Assembly: GCF_045038405.1 (NCBI RefSeq)
Contig: NZ_CP173660.1
Location: forward strand, 1,984,001-2,048,000
Direction: 5' to 3'
Length of the DNA: 64,000 nucleotides
Origin: Sellimonas caecigallum
GTDB lineage: Bacteria > Bacillota > Clostridia > Lachnospirales > Lachnospiraceae
Shown here: positions 1 to 10,207 of the stretch, piece after piece
Layout: each line of letters starts with the position of its first letter
How positions within the stretch are numbered: the stretch's first letter is position 1
The notes under the pieces: model-generated
What the model was told of the DNA's origin: nothing
Databases searched by the model: none
The model's input: only the letters and a program-made list of their open reading frames with translations
Made by a program: the position numbers and the translations under genes

Positions 1-2541
<2,541 letters not shown>

Positions 2542-2627
2542 AGGAATGGTGGATAGGAAGAAGGATGAAGAGAGATCTGTAGCTTATATGTGGTTTTGAA
2601 GGTATATTGAAAATATTTTATATTTAG

Positions 2628-2655
2628 AGGACAGAAGAAATTCTGTTCTTTTTTT
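2628..2655 (+). terminator. Intrinsic terminator of the rRNA operon
   Basis: AGGACAGAA, a GAAA loop, then TTCTGTTCT followed by seven T residues. It lies about 90 bases beyond the 23S end, with no 5S gene between. Confidence 0.8.
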
Positions 2656-2768
2656 GTATAAGTATAAAAGGGAAAACATCTTTTCCTGTTTTTTGTATGG
2701 TCGCTAAAATTGTAACGCATGTATTGTAATCCAGCACAGTAGGGGATGGCAGAGAAAACAATTGCTGC

Positions 2769-2798
2769 TTGACAGTGAGAATAAGGGTATGATATACT
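2769..2798 (+). promoter_or_regulatory. Sigma-A promoter for the tRNA
   Basis: TTGACA (2769-2774), an 18-base spacer and TATACT (2793-2798), ending about 26 bases before the mature tRNA. The tRNA is therefore transcribed separately from the rRNA operon. Confidence 0.75.
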
Positions 2799-2823
2799 TT
2801 AAAAGCAGTCAATTTGCAGACAA

Positions 2824-2894
2824 AGGGGATTGGTCAAATGGTATGACAGGAGTCTCCAAAACTCTTAGCGGGAGTTCGATTCTCTCATCCCCTG
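2824..2894 (+). tRNA. tRNA-Trp (anticodon CCA)
   Basis: A complete cloverleaf can be folded by hand. The acceptor stem is AGGGGAT/ATCCCCT (2824-2830 with 2887-2893) with discriminator G2894. The D stem is GTC/GAC. The anticodon stem is GGAGT/ACTCT with loop CTCCAAA, placing CCA at 2856-2858. The T stem is GGGAG/CTCTC around TTCGATT. The 3' CCA tail is not encoded and must be added enzymatically. The gene stands alone between its own promoter and terminator. Confidence 0.93.
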
Positions 2895-2896
2895 TT

Positions 2897-2930
2897 AAAA
2901 AAGCTCAGTTTTACTGAGCTTTTTTATTTT
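2897..2930 (+). terminator. Terminator after tRNA-Trp
   Basis: AAAAAAGCTCAG, loop TTTTA, CTGAGCTTTTTT: a perfect stem running into a T tract directly behind the tRNA. Confidence 0.9.
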
Positions 2931-3053
2931 GAGTTCAAATGAATGTTTCGTGATATTTGATCAATCTCTGGAAGAGTGTGAAAAGTTATGTTATAATCGT
3001 TTCTGCTGAGTGCAAATTTTTATATTGACGAAAAGAACGAATAAGGGGTAGCT

Positions 3054-3602
3054 ATGGAATTCAGAGATTTAAACAAAGATATGATCGTTTTTTCGTACAG
3101 GATCAGTCCTGATTTTGGGAAAGAAGGGGATAACGGAGGATTTTTGCTGGAGCTGAGAGGGAATGGAAATCTGAGATTTGCCAGATACAAATTGTTTGAT
3201 GAAATCAGCTTGTTAAAGATTTTTAAGCTGAACAGGGAAGAGACGAAGGAGATATTTGACCTTTTGGATCGCACAGAGAAAGTATGGAGTGATATTCCTG
3301 AAGAGCTCGACAATCATCTGGAGTGTATTCCCGGGTATAGTAATGAATTCGTTTTCCTGAACTGGAAGAGAATTGAGGCACACAATATAAAGAAAACGTG
3401 GATGCCTGGAATGATCATCAAAGAGAGAAAATACTATAAAGAAAATAAAGAGAATATGCGTTACGAAAATCAGGTTATTGAGATTTTTGAAGAAATAAGC
3501 AGGATACTGAAGAAAAAGCATATAGACCTGGGACTTCGGCAATGTGTGATTGACGATACATGCAGAGTGAAGGTTAGATGGATTGATAAGACAAAGAGAT
3601 AG
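3054..3602 (+). CDS. Hypothetical protein, 182 aa
   Basis: I do not recognise this protein. It is soluble, with no signal peptide or membrane segment. Its N-terminal half is mixed alpha/beta in character (FLLELRGNGNLRFARYKLF near residues 30-48). The C-terminal third is Lys/Glu-rich and probably helical. Phrases such as EETKEIFDLLDRTEKVWSDIP and the even base composition argue for a real gene. The ATG is preceded by AAGGGG about 6 bases upstream. A good terminator follows within 12 bases of the stop, so it is monocistronic. No neighbour suggests a function. Confidence 0.75.
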   Translation: MEFRDLNKDMIVFSYRISPDFGKEGDNGGFLLELRGNGNLRFARYKLFDEISLLKIFKLNREETKEIFDLLDRTEKVWSDIPEELDNHLECIPGYSNEFVFLNWKRIEAHNIKKTWMPGMIIKERKYYKENKENMRYENQVIEIFEEISRILKKKHIDLGLRQCVIDDTCRVKVRWIDKTKR

Positions 3603-3613
3603 AAAGCAAAGCA

Positions 3614-3656
3614 GCGGACAGAGGTCAAAGAGAAAGAGCTCTGTCCGCATTTTATT
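3614..3656 (+). terminator. Terminator after the 182-aa gene
   Basis: GCGGACAGAG pairs perfectly with CTCTGTCCGC (3639-3648), with a 15-base loop, followed by ATTTTATTTT. Confidence 0.88.
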
Positions 3657-3750
3657 TTGAAGACGCCATTGGAATGAAGAGAAATTAGTTAGTTGAATAA
3701 TTAAAAATTCGTAAAATATGTGAGAAAAATGTGAAATAAAGAAATATGTA

Positions 3751-3801
3751 TTGACATTCTTTGTGCACAATAATAGACTATTGATTAGTTAACTAACTAA
3801 T
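3751..3801 (+). promoter_or_regulatory. Promoter and probable MarR operator
   Basis: TTGACA (3751-3756), a 17-base spacer and TAGACT (3774-3779). At the expected start of transcription lies the inverted repeat ATTAGTT-AACT-AACTAAT (3784-3801), which contains the perfect palindrome TTAGTTAACTAA (3785-3796). A further ATTAGTT half-site lies at 3684-3690. This placement is typical of an autorepressing MarR-family operator. Binding is inferred. Confidence 0.75.
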
Positions 3802-3816
3802 GAAAGGAGATGCGAA

Positions 3817-4311
3817 ATGGATTGCAATACAAAGGATGTTCCGATACAGTTTTTGCTTTGGCAAATTTTGAACGCACAAAGGCAAAAGGCGATACAGTGG
3901 CTGGAAAATGTAGATATGAAGCCAGGGCAGGCAGGATGTCTGTTCATTTTGTCAAAATACGGCACGCTGTCTCAGAAGGAGATTGCAGAAAAACTTGGCG
4001 TCAAGCCCCCTTCCATGACAGTGCTTCTTAGAAAGTTGGAGAAGAAAAATTTTGTCATACGAATGCAGGACGAAAATGATCAGAGAATATCCAGGATCTA
4101 TCTCACAGAAGAAGGAAAAGCATACATCGACCAGATAAAAGAGATGATGAGGGAGATGGATCGAGAGATGTTCGAGGGGATTCTTCCGGAGGAGAAGATG
4201 CTGTTTCGCAGACTATTGATACAGATTCGTGAAAATTTGATATCAAAGGAAGGACTGCAGGACTACGAAGCCCAAATGAAGAAGGAATGTATTTCAGATT
4301 GGAGCAGATAG
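3817..4311 (+). CDS. MarR-family transcriptional regulator
   Basis: A 164-aa winged-helix protein. The recognition region (LSQKEIAEKLGVKPPSMTVLL, about residues 52-71) is followed by the wing with the family's basic DENDQR segment, then a C-terminal dimerisation helix. MarR proteins bind palindromic operators as dimers and usually release them when a ligand binds. It is the first gene of an apparent operon: the two ABC exporter genes follow after 28 bases, and a palindrome overlaps its own promoter start site. The likely job is ligand-controlled repression of itself and the exporter. The ligand is unknown. The start has AAAGGAG 7 bases upstream. Confidence 0.92.
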   Translation: MDCNTKDVPIQFLLWQILNAQRQKAIQWLENVDMKPGQAGCLFILSKYGTLSQKEIAEKLGVKPPSMTVLLRKLEKKNFVIRMQDENDQRISRIYLTEEGKAYIDQIKEMMREMDREMFEGILPEEKMLFRRLLIQIRENLISKEGLQDYEAQMKKECISDWSR

Positions 4312-4339
4312 TAGAAAAGACAGGAATAAAGGAGACATT

Positions 4340-6595
4340 ATGGGAAAACTATTCAAATATCTGAAAAAGCATGCCGGGATAGCTCTGGTCATTGTGTGTG
4401 TATTGTTTATACAGGCATTTTGTGATTTATCGCTCCCGTCATATACATCTGACATTGTAAATATCGGTATTCAGCAAAACGGGATTGACACATCTGTCCC
4501 TGAGCAGATTGCAAAAGAAGACCTGGAGAAACTGCTGCTGTTGATTCCTCAGGAAGATACAGAGAAGGTAACAGACGCATACCGAGAAGGGACGGAATCG
4601 GATTTAAAGACGGAAAAAGACTTCTTTGTGTTAAAAGATTCCGTAAAGAATTCGGAGGAGAAAATCGAAAATCTGACTGATATCATGGGAAGACCGATGC
4701 TTCTGGCGGAAGGGTTCGACCAGGACAGCAAAGAGATAGAGGTTATGAAAGAGCAGATCACAGCGCAGCTTCCGCAGAGAATGCTTCCGGAAGATGCAGA
4801 TATGTTCGACATTCTGGCGGTTATGCCGCAGGAGCAAAGAGAAGCCATGGTTTCCGAAATGGAGAAACAGATGGATAATGTTCCGGATACAATGCTTGAC
4901 CAGGCAGCTGTATTATATGTGAAGAGCGCTTATCAGAATTTAGGAATGGATATGAACCGGATTCAGACAAACTATATCCTTGTAACAGGGGGGAAGATGC
5001 TGGCGCTTGCTTTTCTTGGACTGCTTGCCAGCGTGACAGTGGGACTTCTGGCCTCCAGGACCGCAGCGGCTGTCGGACGGGATCTGAGACGTGATGTCTT
5101 TACAAAAGTAGTTGGATTTTCAAGTGGGGAGTTTGACAAATTTTCGACGGCATCACTGATTACAAGAAGTACGAATGATATCCAGCAGATCCAGATGGTT
5201 ATGGTCATGATGCTTAGGATGGTATTATATGCACCGATTATAGCAATCGGAGGTATCTATAAAGTCGTTCATACAAATGTTTCCATGACATGGATTATCG
5301 GGCTGGCAGTTGTGCTTATTTTTGCCATTGTCATGATTCTGTTCGCATGCGCGATGCCGAAATTCCGGATACTGCAAAAGTTGGTGGACCGCCTGAACCT
5401 TGTTACGAGAGAAATTCTTACAGGACTTTCTGTTATCCGGGCTTTCAGTACGGAGCAATATGAGGAAAAGCGGTTTGATGTGGCAAATAGAGATCTTACG
5501 AAAACAAATCTTTTTGTAAACAGAGCGATGACGTTTATGATGCCTGCCATGATGCTTGTCATGAATGGTGTGAGTGTCTTGATCGTGTGGACTGGAGCCC
5601 ATGGTATTGATACAGGGGAAATGCAGGTAGGGGATATGATGGCTTTTATCCAGTATACAATGCAGATTATCATGGCATTTCTTATGATCTGTATGATTTC
5701 TATCATGCTGCCAAGGGCAGCGGTTGCAGCAGACCGTGTGGATGAAGTTATCACGAGTGATACTGCAATTCATGATCCGAAAAAACCGGAGCACTTTGAC
5801 AGGACAGGAAAAGGGGTTGTCGAATTTGACCATGTCAGTTTCCGTTATCCGGGAGCCGGAAAGGATGTGCTGCACGAGATCCATTTTACGGCCGAACCGG
5901 GAAAAACTACTGCTATCATCGGAAGTACAGGAAGCGGTAAGTCGACACTTGTCAATCTGATACCAAGATTTTACGATGTGACGGAAGGACAGATCAGGAT
6001 TGACGGAATGGATATCAGACAGGTATCGCAGCATGAATTGAGAGATAAGCTTGGCTTTGTACCGCAAAAGGGCGTTCTCTTTTCTGGTACCATCGCATCG
6101 AATATCGGTTACAGCAATCCGGATATGTCAAAGGAGAGAATCCAGGAGGCAGCGCAGATTGCTCAGGCGGAAGCGTTTATTGAAGAAAAACCAAAACAGT
6201 ATGACAGCCCGATTTCACAGGGTGGAGGAAATGTCTCCGGAGGACAGAAGCAGAGACTTTCTATCGCAAGGGCAATTGCAAAACATCCGGATATTTTCAT
6301 TTTTGACGATAGCTTTTCTGCCCTTGACTATAAAACGGATACCGTCCTTCGAAAGGCATTAAAAGAAAAGACAAAGGACAGTACAGTCATCATTGTAGCT
6401 CAGCGTATCAGCACGATCCTACACGCAGAACAGATTATTGTTCTGGACGAAGGGGAGATAGCAGGAATTGGCACACATGAAGAATTGCTTCAGACATGTG
6501 ACGCATATTATCAGATTGCATCTTCACAGCTTTCACAGGCAGAACTGGAAAAGGCGATGAAGACAGGCGGAAAGGAGGAAGATGCACATGAGTAG
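4340..6595 (+). CDS. ABC exporter subunit with degenerate ATP site and large extracellular domain
   Basis: A 751-aa half-transporter of the multidrug/lipid exporter class. The first membrane helix (about residues 12-30) is followed by roughly 170 acidic, helical residues before TM2 near 216. This inserted extracellular domain explains the unusual length (the family is usually about 580 aa). The nucleotide-binding domain has Walker A GSTGSGKS near 528 and signature VSGGQ near 632. The Walker B motif is followed by Asp instead of the catalytic Glu (FDDSFSALD near 655), and the switch position is Gln instead of His (VAQRIS near 688). These replacements mark the degenerate partner of a heterodimeric exporter such as TM287/TM288. 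It overlaps the next gene by 8 bases. The substrate is unknown. Confidence 0.93.
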   Translation: MGKLFKYLKKHAGIALVIVCVLFIQAFCDLSLPSYTSDIVNIGIQQNGIDTSVPEQIAKEDLEKLLLLIPQEDTEKVTDAYREGTESDLKTEKDFFVLKDSVKNSEEKIENLTDIMGRPMLLAEGFDQDSKEIEVMKEQITAQLPQRMLPEDADMFDILAVMPQEQREAMVSEMEKQMDNVPDTMLDQAAVLYVKSAYQNLGMDMNRIQTNYILVTGGKMLALAFLGLLASVTVGLLASRTAAAVGRDLRRDVFTKVVGFSSGEFDKFSTASLITRSTNDIQQIQMVMVMMLRMVLYAPIIAIGGIYKVVHTNVSMTWIIGLAVVLIFAIVMILFACAMPKFRILQKLVDRLNLVTREILTGLSVIRAFSTEQYEEKRFDVANRDLTKTNLFVNRAMTFMMPAMMLVMNGVSVLIVWTGAHGIDTGEMQVGDMMAFIQYTMQIIMAFLMICMISIMLPRAAVAADRVDEVITSDTAIHDPKKPEHFDRTGKGVVEFDHVSFRYPGAGKDVLHEIHFTAEPGKTTAIIGSTGSGKSTLVNLIPRFYDVTEGQIRIDGMDIRQVSQHELRDKLGFVPQKGVLFSGTIASNIGYSNPDMSKERIQEAAQIAQAEAFIEEKPKQYDSPISQGGGNVSGGQKQRLSIARAIAKHPDIFIFDDSFSALDYKTDTVLRKALKEKTKDSTVIIVAQRISTILHAEQIIVLDEGEIAGIGTHEELLQTCDAYYQIASSQLSQAELEKAMKTGGKEEDAHE

Positions 6596-8411
6596 ACATG
6601 GAAGACCTATGGGGGCTGGAGAGAAGGCCAAAGACTTTAAAGGGACAATGAAAAAACTCTTGAAGTATATCGGCAGATACAAGATTGCTATAGTATTTGT
6701 CATGATTTTTGCTGTCGGAAGTACAGTATTTAATATCGTAGGGCCAAAGATCCTTGGAAAAGCGACAACGGAAATCTTTACCGGACTTGTAGGAAAGGTA
6801 TCTGGAGGAAAGGGAATTGATTTCGGTAAGATTGGGGTAATTCTTCTTACTTTAATGGGACTTTATGTAATCAGCGCCCTGTTCTCCCTTGTACAGGGAT
6901 TTATTATGACAGGAGTCACGCAGAAACTGACTTACCGTATGCGCAAAGAAATCTCAGAAAAGATCAACCGTATGCCGATGAATTATTTTGACACGAGGAC
7001 ACATGGGGAAGTGCTTTCCAGGATAACGAACGATGTGGATACGCTAAGTCAGAGTCTGAATCAAAGTGTGACCCAGATGATTACCTCTGTCACGATGCTT
7101 ATCGGAGTGCTCATCATGATGCTGAGTATCAGTCCGCTCATGACGCTTGTGGCGCTTTTGATTCTGCCGTTGTCGGTATTCCTGATTTCTATTATAGTAA
7201 AGCACTCTCAGAGGTATTTCCGCAATCAGCAGGAATATCTGGGACATGTAAACGGCCAGGTAGAAGAAGTGTACAGCGGACATAATATTGTAAAAGTATT
7301 CAATAAAGAAGAAGATGTTCTGAAAGAATTCAATAAGATGAACGATACATTGTATCAGTCTGCATGGAAATCTCAGTTTTTTTCAGGGATGATGATGCCG
7401 ATCATGCAGTTTGTCGGTAATCTTGGATATGTGGGAGTGACGATACTTGGCGGCTATCTTGCCATCAAGCAGACCATCGAAGTGGGGGATATCCAGTCGT
7501 TTATTCAGTATGTCCGCAGCTTTACCCAGCCAATCCAGCAGGTGGCTCAGGTGGCAAATATGCTGCAGGCCACGGCGGCAGCTTCCGAACGTGTCTTTGA
7601 ATTCCTGGAAGAAGAGGAAGAAGAGCAGTTTGCAGAACATCCGGTATCCGTGGAAGGATTGAAAGGGAATGTAGAATTCCGCCATGTAAAATTTGGCTAT
7701 CATCCGGACAATATCATTATTAAAGACTTCTCCACAAATGTGACAGAAGGGCAGAAGATAGCGATTGTCGGCCCAACAGGGGCAGGAAAGACGACATTGA
7801 TCAAGCTTTTAATGCGGTTTTATGATGTGAATGAAGGAGAGATCCTTGTGGATGGCCACAATGTAAAAGATTTTAATCGGAGTGAACTAAGACATATGTT
7901 CGGCATGGTTCTCCAGGATACATGGCTATTTAACGGATCGATCCGAGATAATATCCGCTACGGAAAGCTGGATGCTACAGATGAGGAGATCATAGAGGCC
8001 GCAAAAGCAGCTCATGCCCATCATTTTATCCAGACGCTCCCGAGTGGCTATGATATGGAGCTGAATGAAGAAGCAAGCAACGTATCTCAGGGACAAAAAC
8101 AGCTTCTTACGATTGCCAGAGCCATTCTTGCGGATCCGAAGATTCTGATCCTGGATGAAGCAACAAGTTCTGTTGATACAAGGACGGAAGTGTTGATCCA
8201 GAAAGCCATGGATAACCTGATGAAGGGAAGAACAAGTTTTATAATTGCACACAGGCTTTCCACGATACGGGATGCGGACCAGATTCTTGTCCTCAAAGAT
8301 GGAGATATCGTAGAACAGGGAAAACATGAAGAACTGTTGGAAAAGGGCGGATTTTATGCAGATTTGTACAATTCGCAGTTTGATGACGGAAGTGGGGAAA
8401 TGGCTTCCTGA
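6588..8411 (+). CDS. ABC exporter subunit with catalytic ATP site
   Basis: A 607-aa half-transporter: six predicted membrane helices, then an ATPase domain. Walker A GPTGAGKT lies near 395, Walker B LILDEATSS carries catalytic Glu near 524, and the switch is IAHRLST with His near 555. Its signature is VSQGQ instead of VSGGQ, which completes the degenerate site of the partner encoded just upstream. Together they form one heterodimeric exporter with a single fully competent ATP site. I chose ATG 6588, 9 bases from GGAGG. An ATG at 6582 lies only 3 bases from it. The overlapping ATGAGTAG junction implies translational coupling. Confidence 0.94.
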   Translation: MSRHGRPMGAGEKAKDFKGTMKKLLKYIGRYKIAIVFVMIFAVGSTVFNIVGPKILGKATTEIFTGLVGKVSGGKGIDFGKIGVILLTLMGLYVISALFSLVQGFIMTGVTQKLTYRMRKEISEKINRMPMNYFDTRTHGEVLSRITNDVDTLSQSLNQSVTQMITSVTMLIGVLIMMLSISPLMTLVALLILPLSVFLISIIVKHSQRYFRNQQEYLGHVNGQVEEVYSGHNIVKVFNKEEDVLKEFNKMNDTLYQSAWKSQFFSGMMMPIMQFVGNLGYVGVTILGGYLAIKQTIEVGDIQSFIQYVRSFTQPIQQVAQVANMLQATAAASERVFEFLEEEEEEQFAEHPVSVEGLKGNVEFRHVKFGYHPDNIIIKDFSTNVTEGQKIAIVGPTGAGKTTLIKLLMRFYDVNEGEILVDGHNVKDFNRSELRHMFGMVLQDTWLFNGSIRDNIRYGKLDATDEEIIEAAKAAHAHHFIQTLPSGYDMELNEEASNVSQGQKQLLTIARAILADPKILILDEATSSVDTRTEVLIQKAMDNLMKGRTSFIIAHRLSTIRDADQILVLKDGDIVEQGKHEELLEKGGFYADLYNSQFDDGSGEMAS

Positions 8412-8434
8412 AAAAAGAGTTTTTCTTGACAGAA

Positions 8435-8483
8435 AACTGCCACGTCTGAGATCTTGAGATCTCGGATGTGGCAGTTCTTTTTT
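8435..8483 (+). terminator. Terminator after the ABC exporter operon
   Basis: AACTGCCAC pairs with GTGGCAGTT (8468-8476) with an extended inner stem (GAGATC/GATCTC type), followed by CTTTTTT. It also separates the convergent DUF1846 gene. Confidence 0.88.
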
Positions 8484-8494
8484 ACCAGTTAAAA

Positions 8495-9973
8495 TTAATA
8501 GTAAAGAGGTTTGTTTTCATATTTTGCTTCGCTTGTAAGCTGGATTCCAAGTTTCTTGAACAGTTTGATGTCTACGGATGAAAGCATGACGGACGTGTGA
8601 GCCTGGCACCCTTTCAGCTTCGGGATCTGCTCCATGGCAATCTGTGCGACCTGATTTGTCGCAGTGGACATGGAGAGAGCGATCAGTACTTCATCGATGT
8701 GAAGGCGCGGATTTTTCCCACCCAGATATCTGGTTTTGACTGTCTGGATCGGCTCGATGGCCGCAGGGGAAATCACATGCAGCTCATGATCAATTCCAGC
8801 CAGCTCTTTCAGAGCGTTTAAGATCAGTGCTGCAGATGGGCCTAAGAGATTGGATGTCTTTCCAGTTACAATCCTTCCATCCGGCAGTTCCAGCGCGGCA
8901 GCAGGTCCTTCTGTCTCTTCTGCGCGTGCAAGAGCTACATCGACTACTGCACGGTCATGGGTTGTCACTTTTGCCTGTTTCATGAGAAGTTCAAGTTTAA
9001 AGACTTCAGTATCCGGGATGTTTCCCCTTAAGAAGTCACATTTTGCCTGGTAATAGCGCCGGATGATTTCCTGGCGGGATGCTTCCTGACAGACTTCGTC
9101 GTCACAGATACAGTTTCCAGCCATATTGACTCCCATATCTGTTGGAGATTTATATGGGCTGCTTCCGAAGATCTGTTCAAACATGGCATTCAACACAGGG
9201 AAGATCTCCACATCGCGGTTGTAGTTGACGGTTGTCTTACCATACGCTTCCAGGTGGAACGGGTCGATCATATTGACATCGTTCAGATCAGCAGTCGCTG
9301 CTTCGTATGCCAGATTGACCGGGTGCTTTAACGGAATATTCCAGATCGGGAATGTTTCAAATTTGGCATATCCGGCGCGGATTCCACGCTTGTTTTCATG
9401 ATAAAGCTGGGAAAGGCATGTGGCCATCTTTCCGCTTCCAGGTCCAGGGGCAGTGATTACTACAAGAGGCTTTGTCGTCTCGATGTAATCATTCTTTCCA
9501 TATCCTTCATCGCTCACGATATGTGGGATATTGGAAGGATAGCCCTCTATGACGTAGTGTGTGTAGACACGGATCCCCATATTTTCAAGACGGTTTTTAA
9601 AAAGATCAGCGCTGTTTTGGCCGCTGTATTGTGTGATGACAACACTTCCCACATACAGGCCGTTCTCTTCAAAAGCGGATTTCAGGCGGAGTACATCCAC
9701 ATCGTATGTGATGCCGAGATCTCCTCTGATTTTGTTTTTCTCAATATCCGCAGCGCTGATGACGATGACGATTTCAGCTGTGTCAGAGAGCTGCTTTAAG
9801 AGACGGAGTTTACTGTCCGGCTGAAATCCAGGCAGTACACGGGCTGCATGGTAGTCGTCAAAAAGCTTTCCGCCAAATTCAAGGTACAGTTTGTTGTCGA
9901 AATGACCAATTCGCTCACGGATATGCTCGGACTGCATGTGAAGGTATTTGTCATTATCAAATCCTATTTTCAT
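8495..9973 (-). CDS. DUF1846 domain-containing protein
   Basis: A 492-aa soluble protein matching the DUF1846 family, common in Clostridia and without an assigned reaction that I can state. The opening KIGFDNDKYL and the central APGPGSGKM segment (residues 175-183) are recognisable. The latter resembles a phosphate-binding loop but has Met where a Walker A Ser/Thr would be. Repeated VVITQYSG and VITAPGPG strand-loop units suggest a Rossmann-like fold. The cluster CICDDEVC (about residues 298-305) could bind metal. It is monocistronic on the minus strand, with a structured leader and a promoter of its own. Confidence 0.88.
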   Translation of the reverse strand: MKIGFDNDKYLHMQSEHIRERIGHFDNKLYLEFGGKLFDDYHAARVLPGFQPDSKLRLLKQLSDTAEIVIVISAADIEKNKIRGDLGITYDVDVLRLKSAFEENGLYVGSVVITQYSGQNSADLFKNRLENMGIRVYTHYVIEGYPSNIPHIVSDEGYGKNDYIETTKPLVVITAPGPGSGKMATCLSQLYHENKRGIRAGYAKFETFPIWNIPLKHPVNLAYEAATADLNDVNMIDPFHLEAYGKTTVNYNRDVEIFPVLNAMFEQIFGSSPYKSPTDMGVNMAGNCICDDEVCQEASRQEIIRRYYQAKCDFLRGNIPDTEVFKLELLMKQAKVTTHDRAVVDVALARAEETEGPAAALELPDGRIVTGKTSNLLGPSAALILNALKELAGIDHELHVISPAAIEPIQTVKTRYLGGKNPRLHIDEVLIALSMSTATNQVAQIAMEQIPKLKGCQAHTSVMLSSVDIKLFKKLGIQLTSEAKYENKPLYY

Positions 9974-10043
9974 AAATCAACCAATCCTTTGTATAAATTT
10001 TGAATGTTTTAGTAAAAGTGTGCAGGAAAAAGTACATACACAC

Positions 10044-10091
10044 CCTAAACAGAGAATCGGGCAGAAAATCTGCCCGGTTACCGATTTTAGG
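10044..10091 (-). promoter_or_regulatory. Structured 5' leader of the DUF1846 gene
   Basis: An outer stem CCTAAA/TTTAGG (10044-10049 with 10086-10091) encloses a perfect 8-bp hairpin CGGGCAGA-AAA-TCTGCCCG (10058-10076). No T tract follows on either strand, so this is not a plain terminator. It lies between the probable minus-strand promoter and the start codon. Confidence 0.45.
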
Positions 10092-10101
10092 CTACTCGTT
10101 T

Positions 10102-10131
10102 AGTATACTACAAATACCGTGTTTTTTACAA
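10102..10131 (-). promoter_or_regulatory. Probable promoter of the DUF1846 gene
   Basis: Read on the minus strand: TTGTAA (10131-10126), an 18-base spacer and TATACT (10107-10102). The -10 lies inside the palindrome TAGTATACTA. Confidence 0.5.
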
Positions 10132-10150
10132 TATTTTCATAATCTTTTTA

Positions 10151-10179
10151 TTGATTTGTATGGTAATGCTCCTTATAAT
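10151..10179 (+). promoter_or_regulatory. ftsH promoter
   Basis: TTGATT (10151-10156), a 17-base spacer and consensus TATAAT (10174-10179). It fixes the ftsH start downstream, because any start at 10151 would lie upstream of the transcript. Confidence 0.8.
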
Positions 10180-10207
10180 AAAGAAGATAGTATGTAGGAG
10201 GATAAGA

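Noticed and set aside
5225..6067. 280-aa minus-strand frame opposite the ABC exporter gene
   Set aside because: Shadow of a strongly conserved ABC subunit, with no start signals.
3817..8411. MarR plus exporter as a bacteriocin or defence system
   Set aside because: No precursor peptide, maturation enzyme or immunity gene is nearby; a generic exporter operon explains it.
10151..10207. Upstream TTG start for ftsH
   Set aside because: It coincides with the promoter -35; ATG 10208 has the ribosome-binding site and the expected N-terminus.
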